Notes: generated from the letters alone by a model not told the origin. Counted from the first letter of the stretch, positions 42,808-51,881 are shown. The stretch: DNA of 64,000 bases from Roseobacter ponti (GCF_012932215.1 NZ_CP048788.1:1736001-1800000), one strand, 5' to 3'. Program-made: numbers and translations.

Positions 42808-44805
42808 TCAGCCGGCAATCCTCAGCTTTTCGGTTTTTGTCGCAGGCTGGGGGATGGTGAAGGAGACCCTGCATCCCCTTGGCTCTGCGCCTGAAATTTC
42901 GATCGTGCCGCCCCATCGTTCGACTGTCCGTTTGGCAAAAGCGAGGCCAAGCCCGGTCCCTTCCTCGCTCGCGGAGAGCCTCTTGAAGGGCTCAAAAACC
43001 GTTTCGCGCGCACTTTCGGGAATTCCGGGGCCGTCATCGGTCACAATGACTTCGATGCCGGAGCCGCGCGGGGTGAATTCCACACTGATCGTTCCTGTCT
43101 CCTGGTCGTGGTATTTTCCGGAGTTTGAGATCAGATTGCGCAACACGGCCTGAAGAGCCGTTACATTGGCATAAATTTCCTGCTCTGTGTCGTCAAAACA
43201 GATGTTTATACCCGGCCTGCGGTACACCAGTTCCAGTACACTGGCGCGCAACTCATTCAGATCTGCGCGCTCGACCGGAAGATCAGAGGCGGTATCGTCG
43301 GCATAGCGCAGAAGGTCATTGATGAGCCGCGACATGCGGTGAGAGAGCGTGCCCATCAGATCCCAGTGTCCCTGAATGACTTCCGGAACAGTCTGGCTGT
43401 TCTCTTCGAGATCATCGGTGATGAACTGCATCAGCATCCTCAGCTGAATGAGTGGTGCATTCAGGTCATGGGCCGCGATGGCGGCAAAGGTCCGCAGCCG
43501 ATCGTTTGAATCCTTCAGCTGTTCGGCCTGGTCGCGGATCATGTCCTGCTGTTTCTGCAGCCGGGTGACATCCACCCTGAGTGAGGCGTAATGATGCCGT
43601 CCCAAGGGAAACTCGCTGGCCTCGAAAACCCTTTGGGTCCCGGTGAGAACGGTCCGCGCATCAAGCTGTCCGGCGGAGATGGACGCCACGATCTTGTCTG
43701 CAAATTCCAGAGCATTTTCCTGATCCTGTCCGGTTTCCTGTATGAGACCGGTGGTGACAGAAACGATAGTGCGCATGTCTGTACCTGCTTCAAGCAGATC
43801 CCTGGTTTCCGGAAAAATCCGGGTGAAGCCGCAACTCCAGTGTACCGCGCGCAGATCTGCGTCATAGATGACAATCGCTGCTCCGACTTCATCAAGTGCT
43901 GCCACAAGGAGTTCGCCGGCCTCGTTCTGTGCGCGCAGGCGCAAGCTGTCGTTTTTGTGCCGCTGACGGCTTGCGGCAAGAATGCCCAGAGCGAGTGTTA
44001 CAGATCCGGCAACGGCGATCGCCCACCAGAACAGGGGGTAGTCTGTCAGCGTTTTAGGGCGACCGAACCACAGCGCGTTCAGAACTGTGAGCTCGCGCGG
44101 CGTGATTTCTACGGCGATCGCGTCGTTCAGCGCCTTCTGAAGTCCGGGCCGGTCAAGAGCTGTGAAAAACCCGGAAGGCCGCGAAATAAGAGCAGGCCTG
44201 AGCGCCCGTGTGAACTGTTCGACGTCCGCCTGTCGCAGCCTTTTCCGGAAACTGTCGCCCGGGGAGACGACCGCGTCCACGTCGCCGGCAAGAAGAGCCA
44301 CGATCATCTGATCCCCCTGATCAAATTCAACGATCCTGGCAAAGGGGATCTGCTGTGCGCCGGTCACGGTAAAGCTGCCCGCAACCACGCCGATCTTTTT
44401 GCCGGAAAGATCTGCTACTGTCTGCACACCGCCTTTGTCCCGCACGAAGGCCAGCAGCTCAAATGCGCCGAGCACATCAGTCGGCAGGCCAAGTGCAAGA
44501 CGCTCTTCTGTCATCGCGAGAAGGGAGCTTACATCCGCCTCACCAGAGCCGATCATTCGCAGGCTTTCGGCCGGATTGGGTGAAGGAATAAATTCCAGCC
44601 GGTATCCGGCTGCACCTGCCAGTCTGCGCATCAGGTCAATTGAAAATCCACGCGCGTTTCCGTCAGAATTCGTGAAGGAATAGGGATTGAACTCTTCGTA
44701 AGCCATCCGGATTACCGGCTGATCTGACGCTGCCGGTTGCACAGACAGTGCGACTGCAATCGCAAGGCACAGCAGCCGGGCCAGCAGGGTAAGCCTTGTG
44801 ATCAT
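42808..44805 (-). CDS. Sensor histidine kinase with periplasmic solute-binding domain
   Basis: The ATG at 44805 begins a signal peptide (LLARLLCLAIAVALS, ending AASDQ). The 665-residue protein has an SBP_bac_3-type periplasmic domain (residues 30-255: IRMAYEEFNPYSFTNSDG, GEADVSSLLAMTEERL), one membrane helix (about 265-285), a PAS-like domain (AIVIYDADLRAVHW), a dimerisation domain with the phospho-His in AAIAAHDLNAPLIQLRML, and an ATPase with NLISNSGKYHD, VTDDGPGIPES and GTGLGLAFAKR. It senses a small solute, perhaps an amino acid or a cation. No response regulator gene is adjacent, so its partner is elsewhere. Confidence 0.93.
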   Translation of the reverse strand: MITRLTLLARLLCLAIAVALSVQPAASDQPVIRMAYEEFNPYSFTNSDGNARGFSIDLMRRLAGAAGYRLEFIPSPNPAESLRMIGSGEADVSSLLAMTEERLALGLPTDVLGAFELLAFVRDKGGVQTVADLSGKKIGVVAGSFTVTGAQQIPFARIVEFDQGDQMIVALLAGDVDAVVSPGDSFRKRLRQADVEQFTRALRPALISRPSGFFTALDRPGLQKALNDAIAVEITPRELTVLNALWFGRPKTLTDYPLFWWAIAVAGSVTLALGILAASRQRHKNDSLRLRAQNEAGELLVAALDEVGAAIVIYDADLRAVHWSCGFTRIFPETRDLLEAGTDMRTIVSVTTGLIQETGQDQENALEFADKIVASISAGQLDARTVLTGTQRVFEASEFPLGRHHYASLRVDVTRLQKQQDMIRDQAEQLKDSNDRLRTFAAIAAHDLNAPLIQLRMLMQFITDDLEENSQTVPEVIQGHWDLMGTLSHRMSRLINDLLRYADDTASDLPVERADLNELRASVLELVYRRPGINICFDDTEQEIYANVTALQAVLRNLISNSGKYHDQETGTISVEFTPRGSGIEVIVTDDGPGIPESARETVFEPFKRLSASEEGTGLGLAFAKRTVERWGGTIEISGAEPRGCRVSFTIPQPATKTEKLRIAG

Positions 44806-45043
44806 TTTCCGACCCGTTCGTTTCACAGCAGGAAGGGTACGCAGGTGCGGGTGAATCAAAAGTAAAGGCGCAGGGGCCGGTTCCGGCCATTTTTAATCAT
44901 AGAGACGCAGGCCGGGCCCGGGCATCTCAGGCCCATGCCGGCGATAATGCGGTATCCCTGCGTTTCCGGACATCGCGCCACGGCCACGGGCACACCATAA
45001 AATCTTGCCAGAAATTAATATTTTTGCGAGCATTCCTGTGCGT

Positions 45044-45526
45044 ATGGAAAATCAGACAAAAGATGGCACCGCTTCGAAGCGGTTAAAGCGGCAGGTGATC
45101 CTCACACTGGCTCTGGCCAGCATGTTGCTGTTTCTTGCACTGGTCTTTGAAGATATCGGCGAACTTGCCGCGGCGAACTGGTCAGAACTGCCGCTGGGAC
45201 TGATTGTCCGGTATGCTGTTGCCATGGGTATCGGTGGCGCCGTCGCCGGGTATGTTCTGGCGGGGCTATTTGGCAGGCAGGGCATCACTGGCTGGTGTCT
45301 GGCGATGACGGCTGGCGTTCTGGTAGCGACATTCGCGGGCTTGCTGGGAAGCGCCATCGGTCTTGCGCCGGATCTGTTATCCGACGGCTATCAGACCCGG
45401 GATATTGTGGCGATCGGGGCAGGGGCGCTGGTCTTTCCGCTGGCCGTTATCGGATGGCCGGTGCTGTTGCCTGTCTGGATCGTTCTGATTGCACGGGCGC
45501 ACATGCTGGCGCGCAGGCGAAGGTAA
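45044..45526 (+). CDS. Hypothetical inner-membrane protein, four helices
   Basis: The 160-residue protein has four hydrophobic segments (about residues 17-37, 52-75, 83-105, 128-152) and basic ends (SKRLKRQ at the start, ARRRR at the end), so both ends are probably cytoplasmic. I do not recognise a family. The ATG at 45044 is preferred; an upstream TTG would add 13 residues without a ribosome site. No operon partner. Confidence 0.7.
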   Translation: MENQTKDGTASKRLKRQVILTLALASMLLFLALVFEDIGELAAANWSELPLGLIVRYAVAMGIGGAVAGYVLAGLFGRQGITGWCLAMTAGVLVATFAGLLGSAIGLAPDLLSDGYQTRDIVAIGAGALVFPLAVIGWPVLLPVWIVLIARAHMLARRRR

Positions 45527-45854
45527 GAGTTTATAACTGCTTATGCGTTGACCGGTTTGGTTTCCGGCGGCGGCAGGTTAGCGCCTCGCAGCAGGCGACT
45601 GACGAGGGCCCGCGTGGCAGGTGCAGGGCCGCATACCACAGGTCCGTCTTCTTTACCCGCAGGCCTTTCTCAGAGGCGCCGGCCCCGCGATGCAACCGGA
45701 CAGCGCGACCGTTAACCCCCTCATAATCAGATCGCGCGCGCGCTTCATCAGACAGGTCCGGCTACGGACAATCGGGCCGTTTCCATTCCGAACGCGGCGC
45801 AGTAGTTTATGTCCCGGACAGAACCGGAAACACGATGAAAAGGATGGGCAGATA
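45527..45854. other. Intergenic region, no gene seen
   Basis: These 328 bases lie between two membrane-protein genes. The frame of the channel gene stays open backwards through much of it, but the extra sequence is basic and has no family features. I see no clear regulatory signal. Confidence 0.5.
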
Positions 45855-46289
45855 ATGTTCGCACAGCTGCTGCTTGGCTCGGCAATCACGCTTGTCTCGC
45901 TTATCGGGGCGGCCCTGGTGTGGTGGGTTCTCAACGAAGCCCTGTTGTGGATGGAACCCTGGTTGCGGCGCCCGCCGATGCCGGCAAAGTCGCTTATTGT
46001 AGTCTTTATGGCGGTGCTCGCGACCATGGCCATGATGACGCTGGGCGTCTGGTTATGGGCCGCAACCTTTGTGTATATGCTGGTGTTCAGCTCTCTGGAG
46101 GAAGCGGTTTATTATTCCCTTGTTGCCTATACAACGCTGGGTCTCGGCGATGTCGTTGTGCCCCGTGACCAGCGGCTGCTCGGCGGCATGACGGGGGCGA
46201 ACGGTTTTATGATGTTCGGGCTGATGACCGCAATGCTGACCGATACGCTGCGTCACGTTCGGCGGGTCCAGCGCAATCTGCGCGACTGA
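45855..46289 (+). CDS. Potassium-channel-like membrane protein (Ion_trans_2)
   Basis: The 144-residue protein has three to four hydrophobic segments and a pore-loop pattern VAYTTLGLGDVVVP, near the TVGYGD selectivity filter of two-helix potassium channels but with Leu for Tyr and Thr-Leu for Thr-Val. It lacks the cytoplasmic RCK domain of larger channels. Ion preference cannot be read from this altered filter. The ATG at 45855 is chosen for the hydrophobic start MFAQLLLGSAITLVS. Confidence 0.83.
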   Translation: MFAQLLLGSAITLVSLIGAALVWWVLNEALLWMEPWLRRPPMPAKSLIVVFMAVLATMAMMTLGVWLWAATFVYMLVFSSLEEAVYYSLVAYTTLGLGDVVVPRDQRLLGGMTGANGFMMFGLMTAMLTDTLRHVRRVQRNLRD

Positions 46290-46352
46290 ACGGGCTTCAG
46301 GCAACCAGGCGGCCGACCGGGTTGGCAGCAGCTTCGGAAAACATCTTGATGC

Positions 46353-46425
46353 GCCCCCGCGGCACTGTCGTTCTTCTGTAACACCATCACCAAATCCCGG
46401 GGTGAGACAGTTGCGGGGGCTTTCT
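46353..46425 (+). terminator. Nested stem structure ending in a T-run
   Basis: GCCCCCGC (46353-46360) pairs with GCGGGGGC (46413-46420), ACTGTC (46364-46369) with GACAGT (46406-46411), and TCACC (46387-46391) with GGTGA (46401-46405). The outer helix is followed by TTTCT. It may be the terminator of the channel gene or a small structured RNA in the gap before the SYLF gene. Confidence 0.5.
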
Positions 46426-46475
46426 GTCAGGTCTGACCGGTGGCAGAATTCACACCGCAATGACGGGGGAAACAG

Positions 46476-47153
46476 ATGTATCTGAAGCTGATGCGACTTA
46501 CGGTCCTGCTTGCTGTATTGCCAGGCTTCGATGGCTCTGCTGAGGCGGAGAGCCTGATGGACAAGGTGAAATCAGGCACGGTAAAAGCCGGCGATCTCGC
46601 CAGAAAGGGTGCGGATGCTGTTGGACAGTCCATCGATTCCACCAGTGAGCTGATGCGCGAGGAAGAAACGCCGGAAGCAACACGCGCAAAGCTTGACGCG
46701 ATGGCCGGAGATGTTCTGGCAAGGCTGCTTGAAGAAAACCCGCAGGCCGCGGATATGTACGAGCTGAGTGCGGGATATGCCGCCTTTGACATGCGCCGGG
46801 TGTCGATCTTCCCGCTCTCCGCAGGGTACGGTCGTGGCGTCGCCGTATCAGCCGGGGACCGCAGCCGGACTTATATGCAGATGGGAACGGGCGGGCTCGG
46901 AGCGGCCTTCGGTATCGGAGGCTTTGAATCTCAGTTCGTCATTCTTTTTGAAACTCCCGTTGATTTCGAACGATTTGTGGAAAACGGCTATGACGCCTCT
47001 GCGGATGCCGGGTCCATGCAGGGGGAAGACCGGCAGGCCACAGAAGTGCAGTTTACCGAAGGCCGGTCGTTTTTTGTACTCAGTAAAACGGGATGGCGGG
47101 TCAATGCCAACGCGTCCGGCACGAAATACTGGAAAGACAAATCCCTGAACTGA
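46476..47153 (+). CDS. Secreted SYLF/YSC84-domain lipid-binding-type protein
   Basis: The 225-residue product has a signal peptide (to about residue 25, ...GSAEA). The C-terminal two thirds match the SYLF domain: ELSAGYAAFDMRRVSIFPL, AGYGRGVAVS, YMQMGTGGLGAAFGIGGFES and VILFETPVDFERFV. SYLF domains bind phosphoinositides in eukaryotes; in bacteria they are periplasmic proteins of unsettled role. The gene stands alone. Confidence 0.85.
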   Translation: MYLKLMRLTVLLAVLPGFDGSAEAESLMDKVKSGTVKAGDLARKGADAVGQSIDSTSELMREEETPEATRAKLDAMAGDVLARLLEENPQAADMYELSAGYAAFDMRRVSIFPLSAGYGRGVAVSAGDRSRTYMQMGTGGLGAAFGIGGFESQFVILFETPVDFERFVENGYDASADAGSMQGEDRQATEVQFTEGRSFFVLSKTGWRVNANASGTKYWKDKSLN

Positions 47154-47256
47154 CCCCTTTTTCCGCCCGAGGGCACGGGTGACACGTGCCGAATGCCCGG
47201 CAGTGTTTCTGGTTGCGGAGCGTGCGGCAGGAGGAACCGGCCGCACATTCTCTGAA

Positions 47257-47295
47257 ACCGGTAATTTTCCGGGACATCACCGGCCTGTTACCGGT
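47257..47295. repeat. Inverted repeat ACCGGTAA / TTACCGGT
   Basis: ACCGGTAA (47257-47264) and TTACCGGT (47288-47295) are perfect inverted copies 23 bases apart, 60-100 bases before the DUF2238 gene. It could be a hairpin ending the SYLF transcript or a paired operator. Confidence 0.4.
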
Positions 47296-47303
47296 ACCGC
47301 CCG

Positions 47304-47319
47304 GACTTTGAGCAAAGTC
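47304..47319. promoter_or_regulatory. 16-base palindrome upstream of the DUF2238 gene
   Basis: GACTTTG-AG-CAAAGTC is a perfect palindrome ending 37 bases before the start codon. The position and symmetry suit a repressor site. I cannot match it to a known regulator. Confidence 0.45.
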
Positions 47320-47356
47320 AATTCCGGCCACCGCGCCTGGTGATATACCCTGCGAC

Positions 47357-47956
47357 ATGTCCTTTGACCCCACCCGGAACGAGCCTGGCGTCGCGGCGTT
47401 CACTCTCGGCTATATCGTGCTTTTCACGATCTGGTTTTTATCGGTCGGCAATTACGAGTTCATCATTTACGTCGTGACAATGCTGGCACTGGTTGTGCTT
47501 GTGGGCGCTTCCCTGGGCAGGGCCGGATATCCGCCTGCGATGCTCTGGGCGCTGTCACTCTGGGGGTTGGCACATATGGCGGGTGGCGGTGTGCCGGTCG
47601 GCGGTGCAGTGCTCTATAACCTTAAACTGCTCCCTCTGATCAGCACCGACCGGCTTTTCATCCTGAAGTATGACCAGCTGGTACATGCGTATGGCTTTGC
47701 AGTTGCGGCCTGTGTGCTGCATCACCTGCTGGTACGCCATTTCCCGACGGCGCGCGGCACCGCCACTGCGCTTGTCTATCCTGCACTGGCATCGATGGGG
47801 CTGGGCGCGGTCAATGAGATCATTGAGTTTTCAGCCGTGCTGGCTGTTCCTGATACGAATGTCGGCGGCTATATCAATACCGCGCTCGATCTGTGCTTTA
47901 ACGCTCTGGGGGCCTGTATCGCAGTTGCCGTTATTGGCTTCAGACGGGACCGATGA
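47357..47956 (+). CDS. DUF2238/YjdF-family membrane protein
   Basis: The 199-residue protein has about five to six hydrophobic segments. The core carries the family residues KYDQLVHAYGFAVAA, GAVNEIIEFSAVLAVPDTNVGGY and NTALDLCFNALGA. The conserved His and Glu in membrane segments suggest an enzyme or ion site, but no function is established. Expression may be set by the palindrome upstream. Confidence 0.87.
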   Translation: MSFDPTRNEPGVAAFTLGYIVLFTIWFLSVGNYEFIIYVVTMLALVVLVGASLGRAGYPPAMLWALSLWGLAHMAGGGVPVGGAVLYNLKLLPLISTDRLFILKYDQLVHAYGFAVAACVLHHLLVRHFPTARGTATALVYPALASMGLGAVNEIIEFSAVLAVPDTNVGGYINTALDLCFNALGACIAVAVIGFRRDR

Positions 47957-48084
47957 TCGCAAAGACTGTCCGCAGCCCTCTAACATGACACTCCGGTATA
48001 CGAGCCGACCACGGAGCCAGGGCACCCGGGTCAGGTGCGGCACGGGCAAGGATGCAGATGCAATAAGGGCTCGGGGTAGGAATG

Positions 48085-48174
48085 TGGCGGAGAGACAGGG
48101 ATTCGAACCCTGGGACCCCGTGAAGGGTCAACGGTTTTCGAGACCGCCCCGTTCGACCACTCCGGCACCTCTCC
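48085..48174 (-). tRNA. tRNA-Ser, anticodon CGA
   Basis: On the minus strand the sequence starts GGAGAGGTGCCGGAGTGG, has the anticodon loop TCTCGAAAA (anticodon CGA, reading UCG), a long variable arm typical of class II tRNAs, the T-arm CAGGGTTCGAATCCCTG, acceptor strand TCTCTCC, discriminator G and an encoded CCA. Total 90 bases. No integrase gene or repeated 3' end lies nearby. Confidence 0.97.
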
Positions 48175-48321
48175 GCGGGGATCGTCCGGGGCGTTTAGTC
48201 ATGTTTTCGGGCGCTGACAAGAGGGGACAGGCGAGCGGATGCCGCACACGGTAATTTTCATTGCTCCGGACATTAAAAAGCTTAGATTCCCCTTCAAACA
48301 GGCGCAGAAAGGTTCTGACGG

Positions 48322-49161
48322 ATGACATTTTCAATACGTGCATGCTTTGGCGTGCTTGCTCTTGTGGCCACGCTTGTGACCGGCCACGCAACGGCAAAAA
48401 CAAACGATCCGGACCGGCTGGAGGCCTTTCTGGAGGCCACAGGTTTTGACGTGGCGCTTGAAAGCATCAGACTGTCGGCGGAATCTGCGCCCGCGATGCT
48501 GGGCATCGAAACCGAAGATTTCGGATCGGAATGGACAAGGCTGGCGGATGAGGTGTTTGACACAGAACTGATGCACAATGAGGCCATCGACATCCTGTCC
48601 GAGGCGCTCACCGATGAGTTGCTGGATCATGCGGTCGACTTCTACACCTCTGATCTGGGCCGGCGGCTGGTCGCTGTCGAAAACGCCTCGCATATGGATG
48701 ACGACGACGGACTGCGCCAGGAGGCCGGGCAGGCCATCGTGGCGGGCCTGGTGCAGATCGGCTCACCGCGTCTGGAGGAGCTGAAGCGGCTGAACAGTGC
48801 AACCGGGTCTGAGGACGCTTCTGTTCATGCAATTCAGGAGGTGCAGGTGCGCTTTCTTATGGCGGCGGCGGCCGCCGGAGTGATTGAGCTGCGCATGGAG
48901 GAAGAGGACCTGCGCGAGAGCCTGAAGACCCAGGAGGGTGAATTGCGCCGCGGCATGAAGGTCGCGGGCCTGGCAGGTTCTGCCTATACCTATCAGGCGT
49001 TTTCTGATGATGAGATTACCGCCTATGCGGATGCACTGGAAAATCCGACGATGCAGCAGGTTTATGAGCTGATGAACGCGGTACAGTTTCAGATTATGTC
49101 CGACCGCTATGAAGCGCTCGCCGCGCGGCTGCAGGGTCTGCAGCCCAGTCAGGAGCTGTGA
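48322..49161 (+). CDS. Secreted DUF2059-type protein, first of a pair
   Basis: The 279-residue product has a signal peptide (to about residue 25, ...TGHATA) and then an all-helical domain with LTDELLDHAVDFYTSDLGRR and, in the second half, FSDDEITAYADALENPTMQQV. Both resemble the DUF2059 pattern in which a helix ends before Y-x-S-x-x-G. Function unknown. The stop overlaps the start of the next gene, a paralogue. Confidence 0.8.
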   Translation: MTFSIRACFGVLALVATLVTGHATAKTNDPDRLEAFLEATGFDVALESIRLSAESAPAMLGIETEDFGSEWTRLADEVFDTELMHNEAIDILSEALTDELLDHAVDFYTSDLGRRLVAVENASHMDDDDGLRQEAGQAIVAGLVQIGSPRLEELKRLNSATGSEDASVHAIQEVQVRFLMAAAAAGVIELRMEEEDLRESLKTQEGELRRGMKVAGLAGSAYTYQAFSDDEITAYADALENPTMQQVYELMNAVQFQIMSDRYEALAARLQGLQPSQEL

Positions 49162-49973
49162 TGCTGCGCGCGGCTTTGGTGAGTGCAGCGCTGAGCTTTG
49201 CGGCTCTGCCGGCCTTTGCGGACGCGCGTATCACCGTTCTGATGGACCTGCTGAAGGTCAGCGAGGTCACTGAGATTCTGCGCGCCGAGGGGCTTGAGTA
49301 TGTGAGCGAGCTTGATGCGGATATGCTGCAGGGGCAGGGGGGCGATTTCTTTGCCGTCCAGACCGATCAGATCTATGAAACCGGCCGCATCGCCGAGACG
49401 GTGCGCCAGGCGCTGGAAAACGGTCTCAGTGACGCGGATCTCGATGCTCTGATCGGCTGGTACAGCACCGGGACCGGCGCGCGGATTGTTGACCTTGAGA
49501 ACGCCGCCCGCAGCGCCATCTCCGACCCGGCCGTCGAAGAGGCTGCACGCACAGGTTTTGAGGCGCGGGCAGATGCGGATGATCCGCATGTGGCTCTGGT
49601 GCGGCAGTTCGTGGAGGATAACGACCTTCTGACGCGGAATGTCTCGGGCGCCATGACCTCAAATTACCGGTTTTTTACCGGTCTGGCGGACGGCGGGTTT
49701 TATGAGCAGTCCGAAGAGCAGATTCTTGCAGAGGTTTATGCGCAGCGGGATGAGATCCGTGAAGACACCGAAAGCTGGCTGAACGGCTATCTTCTGATGG
49801 CCTATCAGCCCCTGAGCCTTGCCGAATTCGAGGCCTATGTGGCTTTTTCCGCCAGCCCCGCAGGGCAAAGCCTGAACGCGGCACTTTTCGATGGCTTCGA
49901 GACGGTGTATCGCGACATCTCTTATGCGCTGGGGCGGGCTGTCGCCCTGAGTGCCCGGGGCAATGACATCTGA
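49161..49973 (+). CDS. Secreted DUF2059-type protein, second of a pair
   Basis: This 270-residue product also begins with a signal peptide (to residue 21, ...PAFA). It repeats the layout of the preceding protein: GLSDADLDALIGWYSTGTGARI in the first half and PLSLAEFEAYVAFSASPAGQSL in the second, so each protein appears to hold two copies of the helical motif. The pair is translationally coupled (TGATG) and may form a complex in the periplasm. Role unknown. Confidence 0.8.
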   Translation: MLRAALVSAALSFAALPAFADARITVLMDLLKVSEVTEILRAEGLEYVSELDADMLQGQGGDFFAVQTDQIYETGRIAETVRQALENGLSDADLDALIGWYSTGTGARIVDLENAARSAISDPAVEEAARTGFEARADADDPHVALVRQFVEDNDLLTRNVSGAMTSNYRFFTGLADGGFYEQSEEQILAEVYAQRDEIREDTESWLNGYLLMAYQPLSLAEFEAYVAFSASPAGQSLNAALFDGFETVYRDISYALGRAVALSARGNDI

Positions 49974-49986
49974 TCGCCACAGGCGC

Positions 49987-50015
49987 TTGACAACTGTGCC
50001 GGACTGGTGCAATTG
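49987..50015 (+). promoter_or_regulatory. Possible rplU promoter
   Basis: TTGACA (49987-49992) is a consensus -35 box; 17 bases later CAATTG is a weak -10. It lies 170 bases before rplU, leaving a leader of about 145 bases that might carry ribosomal protein feedback control. Confidence 0.35.
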
Positions 50016-50162
50016 GCGGCCTCACTGATGCGGGTCCGGCACACCGGGCCCTTTCACTTTAACGTACATCCCGACAGCGGGGTGCGCTGTTCGAGGTGGC
50101 CGAGAGGCCGAAAACGCCCGGATCCGGGGACCACAGAACGCGGCAGAGAAAAGGAAAGACGC

Positions 50163-50903
50163 ATGTTTGCGGTTCTCAAGACCGGCGGCAAGCAGTACAG
50201 AGTTCAGCCCGGAGATATGCTCCGTGTCGAGAAACTGGCAGCTGACGCAGGCGATAAAGTACAGTTCAACGATATTCTGATGCTCGGTGGTGACAGCCCC
50301 GTCGTTGGTGCTCCCTTTGTGAAGGACGCAGGCGTTCAGGCCGAAGTCGTTGATCAGATCAAGAGTGAGAAGACGATCAACTTCGTCAAGCGTCGCCGGA
50401 AGCATTCCTCCAAGCGCACCAAGGGTCACCGTCAGAAACTGACCCTGATCAAAGTGACCGACATTCTGACGTCGGGCGCTGATAAATCTGGCGTGAAGGC
50501 CGCCATCGGTGGTGCCGGTTACGCTGCTGTCGTCTCTGACGGCCGCTATGCCAAAAACAAAGGCGAGCAGGCCGAGATGGCCAAGCGCGTGAGTGAAGGT
50601 GAAGCGGCAGAGAAATCCGCCAAACCCGCCAAGGCGAAAAAAGCAGAAAGCCCCAAGGCCGAGGCGACCAAAGCTAAAGCGGCCCCGAAAAAAGCAGATG
50701 CCGCAGGCGACGACCTGAAGCAGCTCAGCGGCGTCGGACCGGCTCTGGAGAAAAAACTGCATGAAGGCGGCGTGACCACCTTTGCGCAGATTGCAGCATG
50801 GACCGAAGCGGACATCGCTGATATGGACGAGAAACTGTCGTTCAAAGGCCGGATCGAGCGTGAAGGCTGGGTTGAGCAGGCCAAAGAACTGACCAAGGGT
50901 TAA
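50163..50903 (+). CDS. rplU: Ribosomal protein L21 with long C-terminal HhH-type extension
   Basis: Residues 1-103 are normal L21 ([39 protein letters not shown]), a 50S subunit protein bound to 23S rRNA. The gene then continues for about 140 more residues: a Lys/Ala/Glu-rich linker (residues 135-180), then [20 protein letters not shown] and [20 protein letters not shown], a helix-hairpin-helix unit of the kind that binds DNA or RNA backbone. E. coli L21 has 103 residues, so the added part more than doubles it. The ATG at 50163 has AAGGAAAG upstream. rpmA follows 11 bases later. Confidence 0.95.
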   Translation: MFAVLKTGGKQYRVQPGDMLRVEKLAADAGDKVQFNDILMLGGDSPVVGAPFVKDAGVQAEVVDQIKSEKTINFVKRRRKHSSKRTKGHRQKLTLIKVTDILTSGADKSGVKAAIGGAGYAAVVSDGRYAKNKGEQAEMAKRVSEGEAAEKSAKPAKAKKAESPKAEATKAKAAPKKADAAGDDLKQLSGVGPALEKKLHEGGVTTFAQIAAWTEADIADMDEKLSFKGRIEREGWVEQAKELTKG

Positions 50904-50914
50904 GGAGAGACCAG

Positions 50915-51184
50915 ATGGCACATAAAAAAGCAGGTGGTTCATCCCGTAACGGCCGCGACTCAGCGGGTCGTCGTCTTGGTGTGAAACTCTACGGAGGCCA
51001 GGCGGCCATTCCGGGCAATATCATCGTGCGTCAGCGCGGCACCAAATTCTGGCCGGGCGCAGGCGTTGGCATGGGCAAGGATCACACGATTTTTGCAACT
51101 GTTGACGGCGCTGTGACCTTTCACAAGGGTCTGAAGAACCGTACCTTTATTTCGGTCCTGCCGGCGGCGGAGGCCGCAGAGTAA
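50915..51184 (+). CDS. rpmA: Ribosomal protein L27
   Basis: The 89-residue protein begins [16 protein letters not shown], whose flexible N-terminus reaches the peptidyl-transferase centre, and continues [20 protein letters not shown] and [12 protein letters not shown]. Normal length. It is co-transcribed with rplU and followed by a terminator. Confidence 0.98.
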   Translation: MAHKKAGGSSRNGRDSAGRRLGVKLYGGQAAIPGNIIVRQRGTKFWPGAGVGMGKDHTIFATVDGAVTFHKGLKNRTFISVLPAAEAAE

Positions 51185-51210
51185 GCCGCACCCAAAGCGA
51201 TGAATCATTC

Positions 51211-51247
51211 GGGGGATCGGCGACACCGTCGGTCCCCTTTCTTATTT
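51211..51247 (+). terminator. Terminator of rplU-rpmA
   Basis: GGGGGATCGGCG and CCGTCGGTCCCC pair with some wobbles around an ACA loop, followed by TTTCTTATTTT. It lies 27 bases after the rpmA stop. Confidence 0.75.
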
Positions 51248-51278
51248 TCGACACATCAATCCGTCAGGACCCCGACCG

Positions 51279-51877
51279 ATGTCGGTTGCAGTCACCAGTT
51301 TTGCGATCTTTGCCGCCAGCCAGGTCGGCACGCCGGGGCCGGCCAATATGGCCCTTATGGCCACAGGTGCGCGCTTCGGGTTCCGGGCGGCGCTGCCGTT
51401 CGTGGCCGGCGTTGTCATCGGCAAACAGCTTGTGATCTGGCCGGTGGGTTTCGGTCTGATGGAACTGGCAGATCGCGCGCCGTGGGTTTTCACAACACTG
51501 CGCTATGTCTCGGCGGCTTATATCATCTGGCTGGCCTGGAAGGTCGCGAATATGCGGCTGGGCGCGCGGCGCGAGGAGGGTGCCGCACCGGGGTTTATGG
51601 CGGGCCTTATCGTGCATCCGCTAAACCCCAAGGCCTGGGCGATGATCGTGGGCGGCTTTACGGCCTTTGTTACCCCGGGAACGCCCGCGCCTGAGGCGAC
51701 GATCGCTATCGCTCTGGTGCTGCTCATCTGCCAGCTTCTGCTGCACCCTGTGTGGACACTTGCCGGTGACGGGATTGCGCGCACGGTGGCAGGAACGCGC
51801 ATGGAACCCTATTTAATGTGGACCCTTGCCGGCCTGACGGTCGCATCGGTGCTGTTCGTACTGTTCGGAGGAGGAAC

Positions 51878-51881
<4 letters not shown>
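51279..51881 (+). CDS. LysE/RhtB-family amino-acid exporter
   Basis: The 200-residue membrane protein has five to six helices. It begins with a helix and the family motif SQVGTPGPANMALMATGARFG, and has HPLNPKAWAMIVGGFTAFVTP in the middle. Members export lysine, threonine, homoserine and similar compounds. The substrate is not known. Its stop overlaps the start of the acetyltransferase gene (ATGA). Confidence 0.92.

Noticed and set aside
48085-48174. tRNA-Ser as an integration site of a genomic island
   Set aside because: No integrase, no repeat of the tRNA 3' end, and normal composition on both sides.
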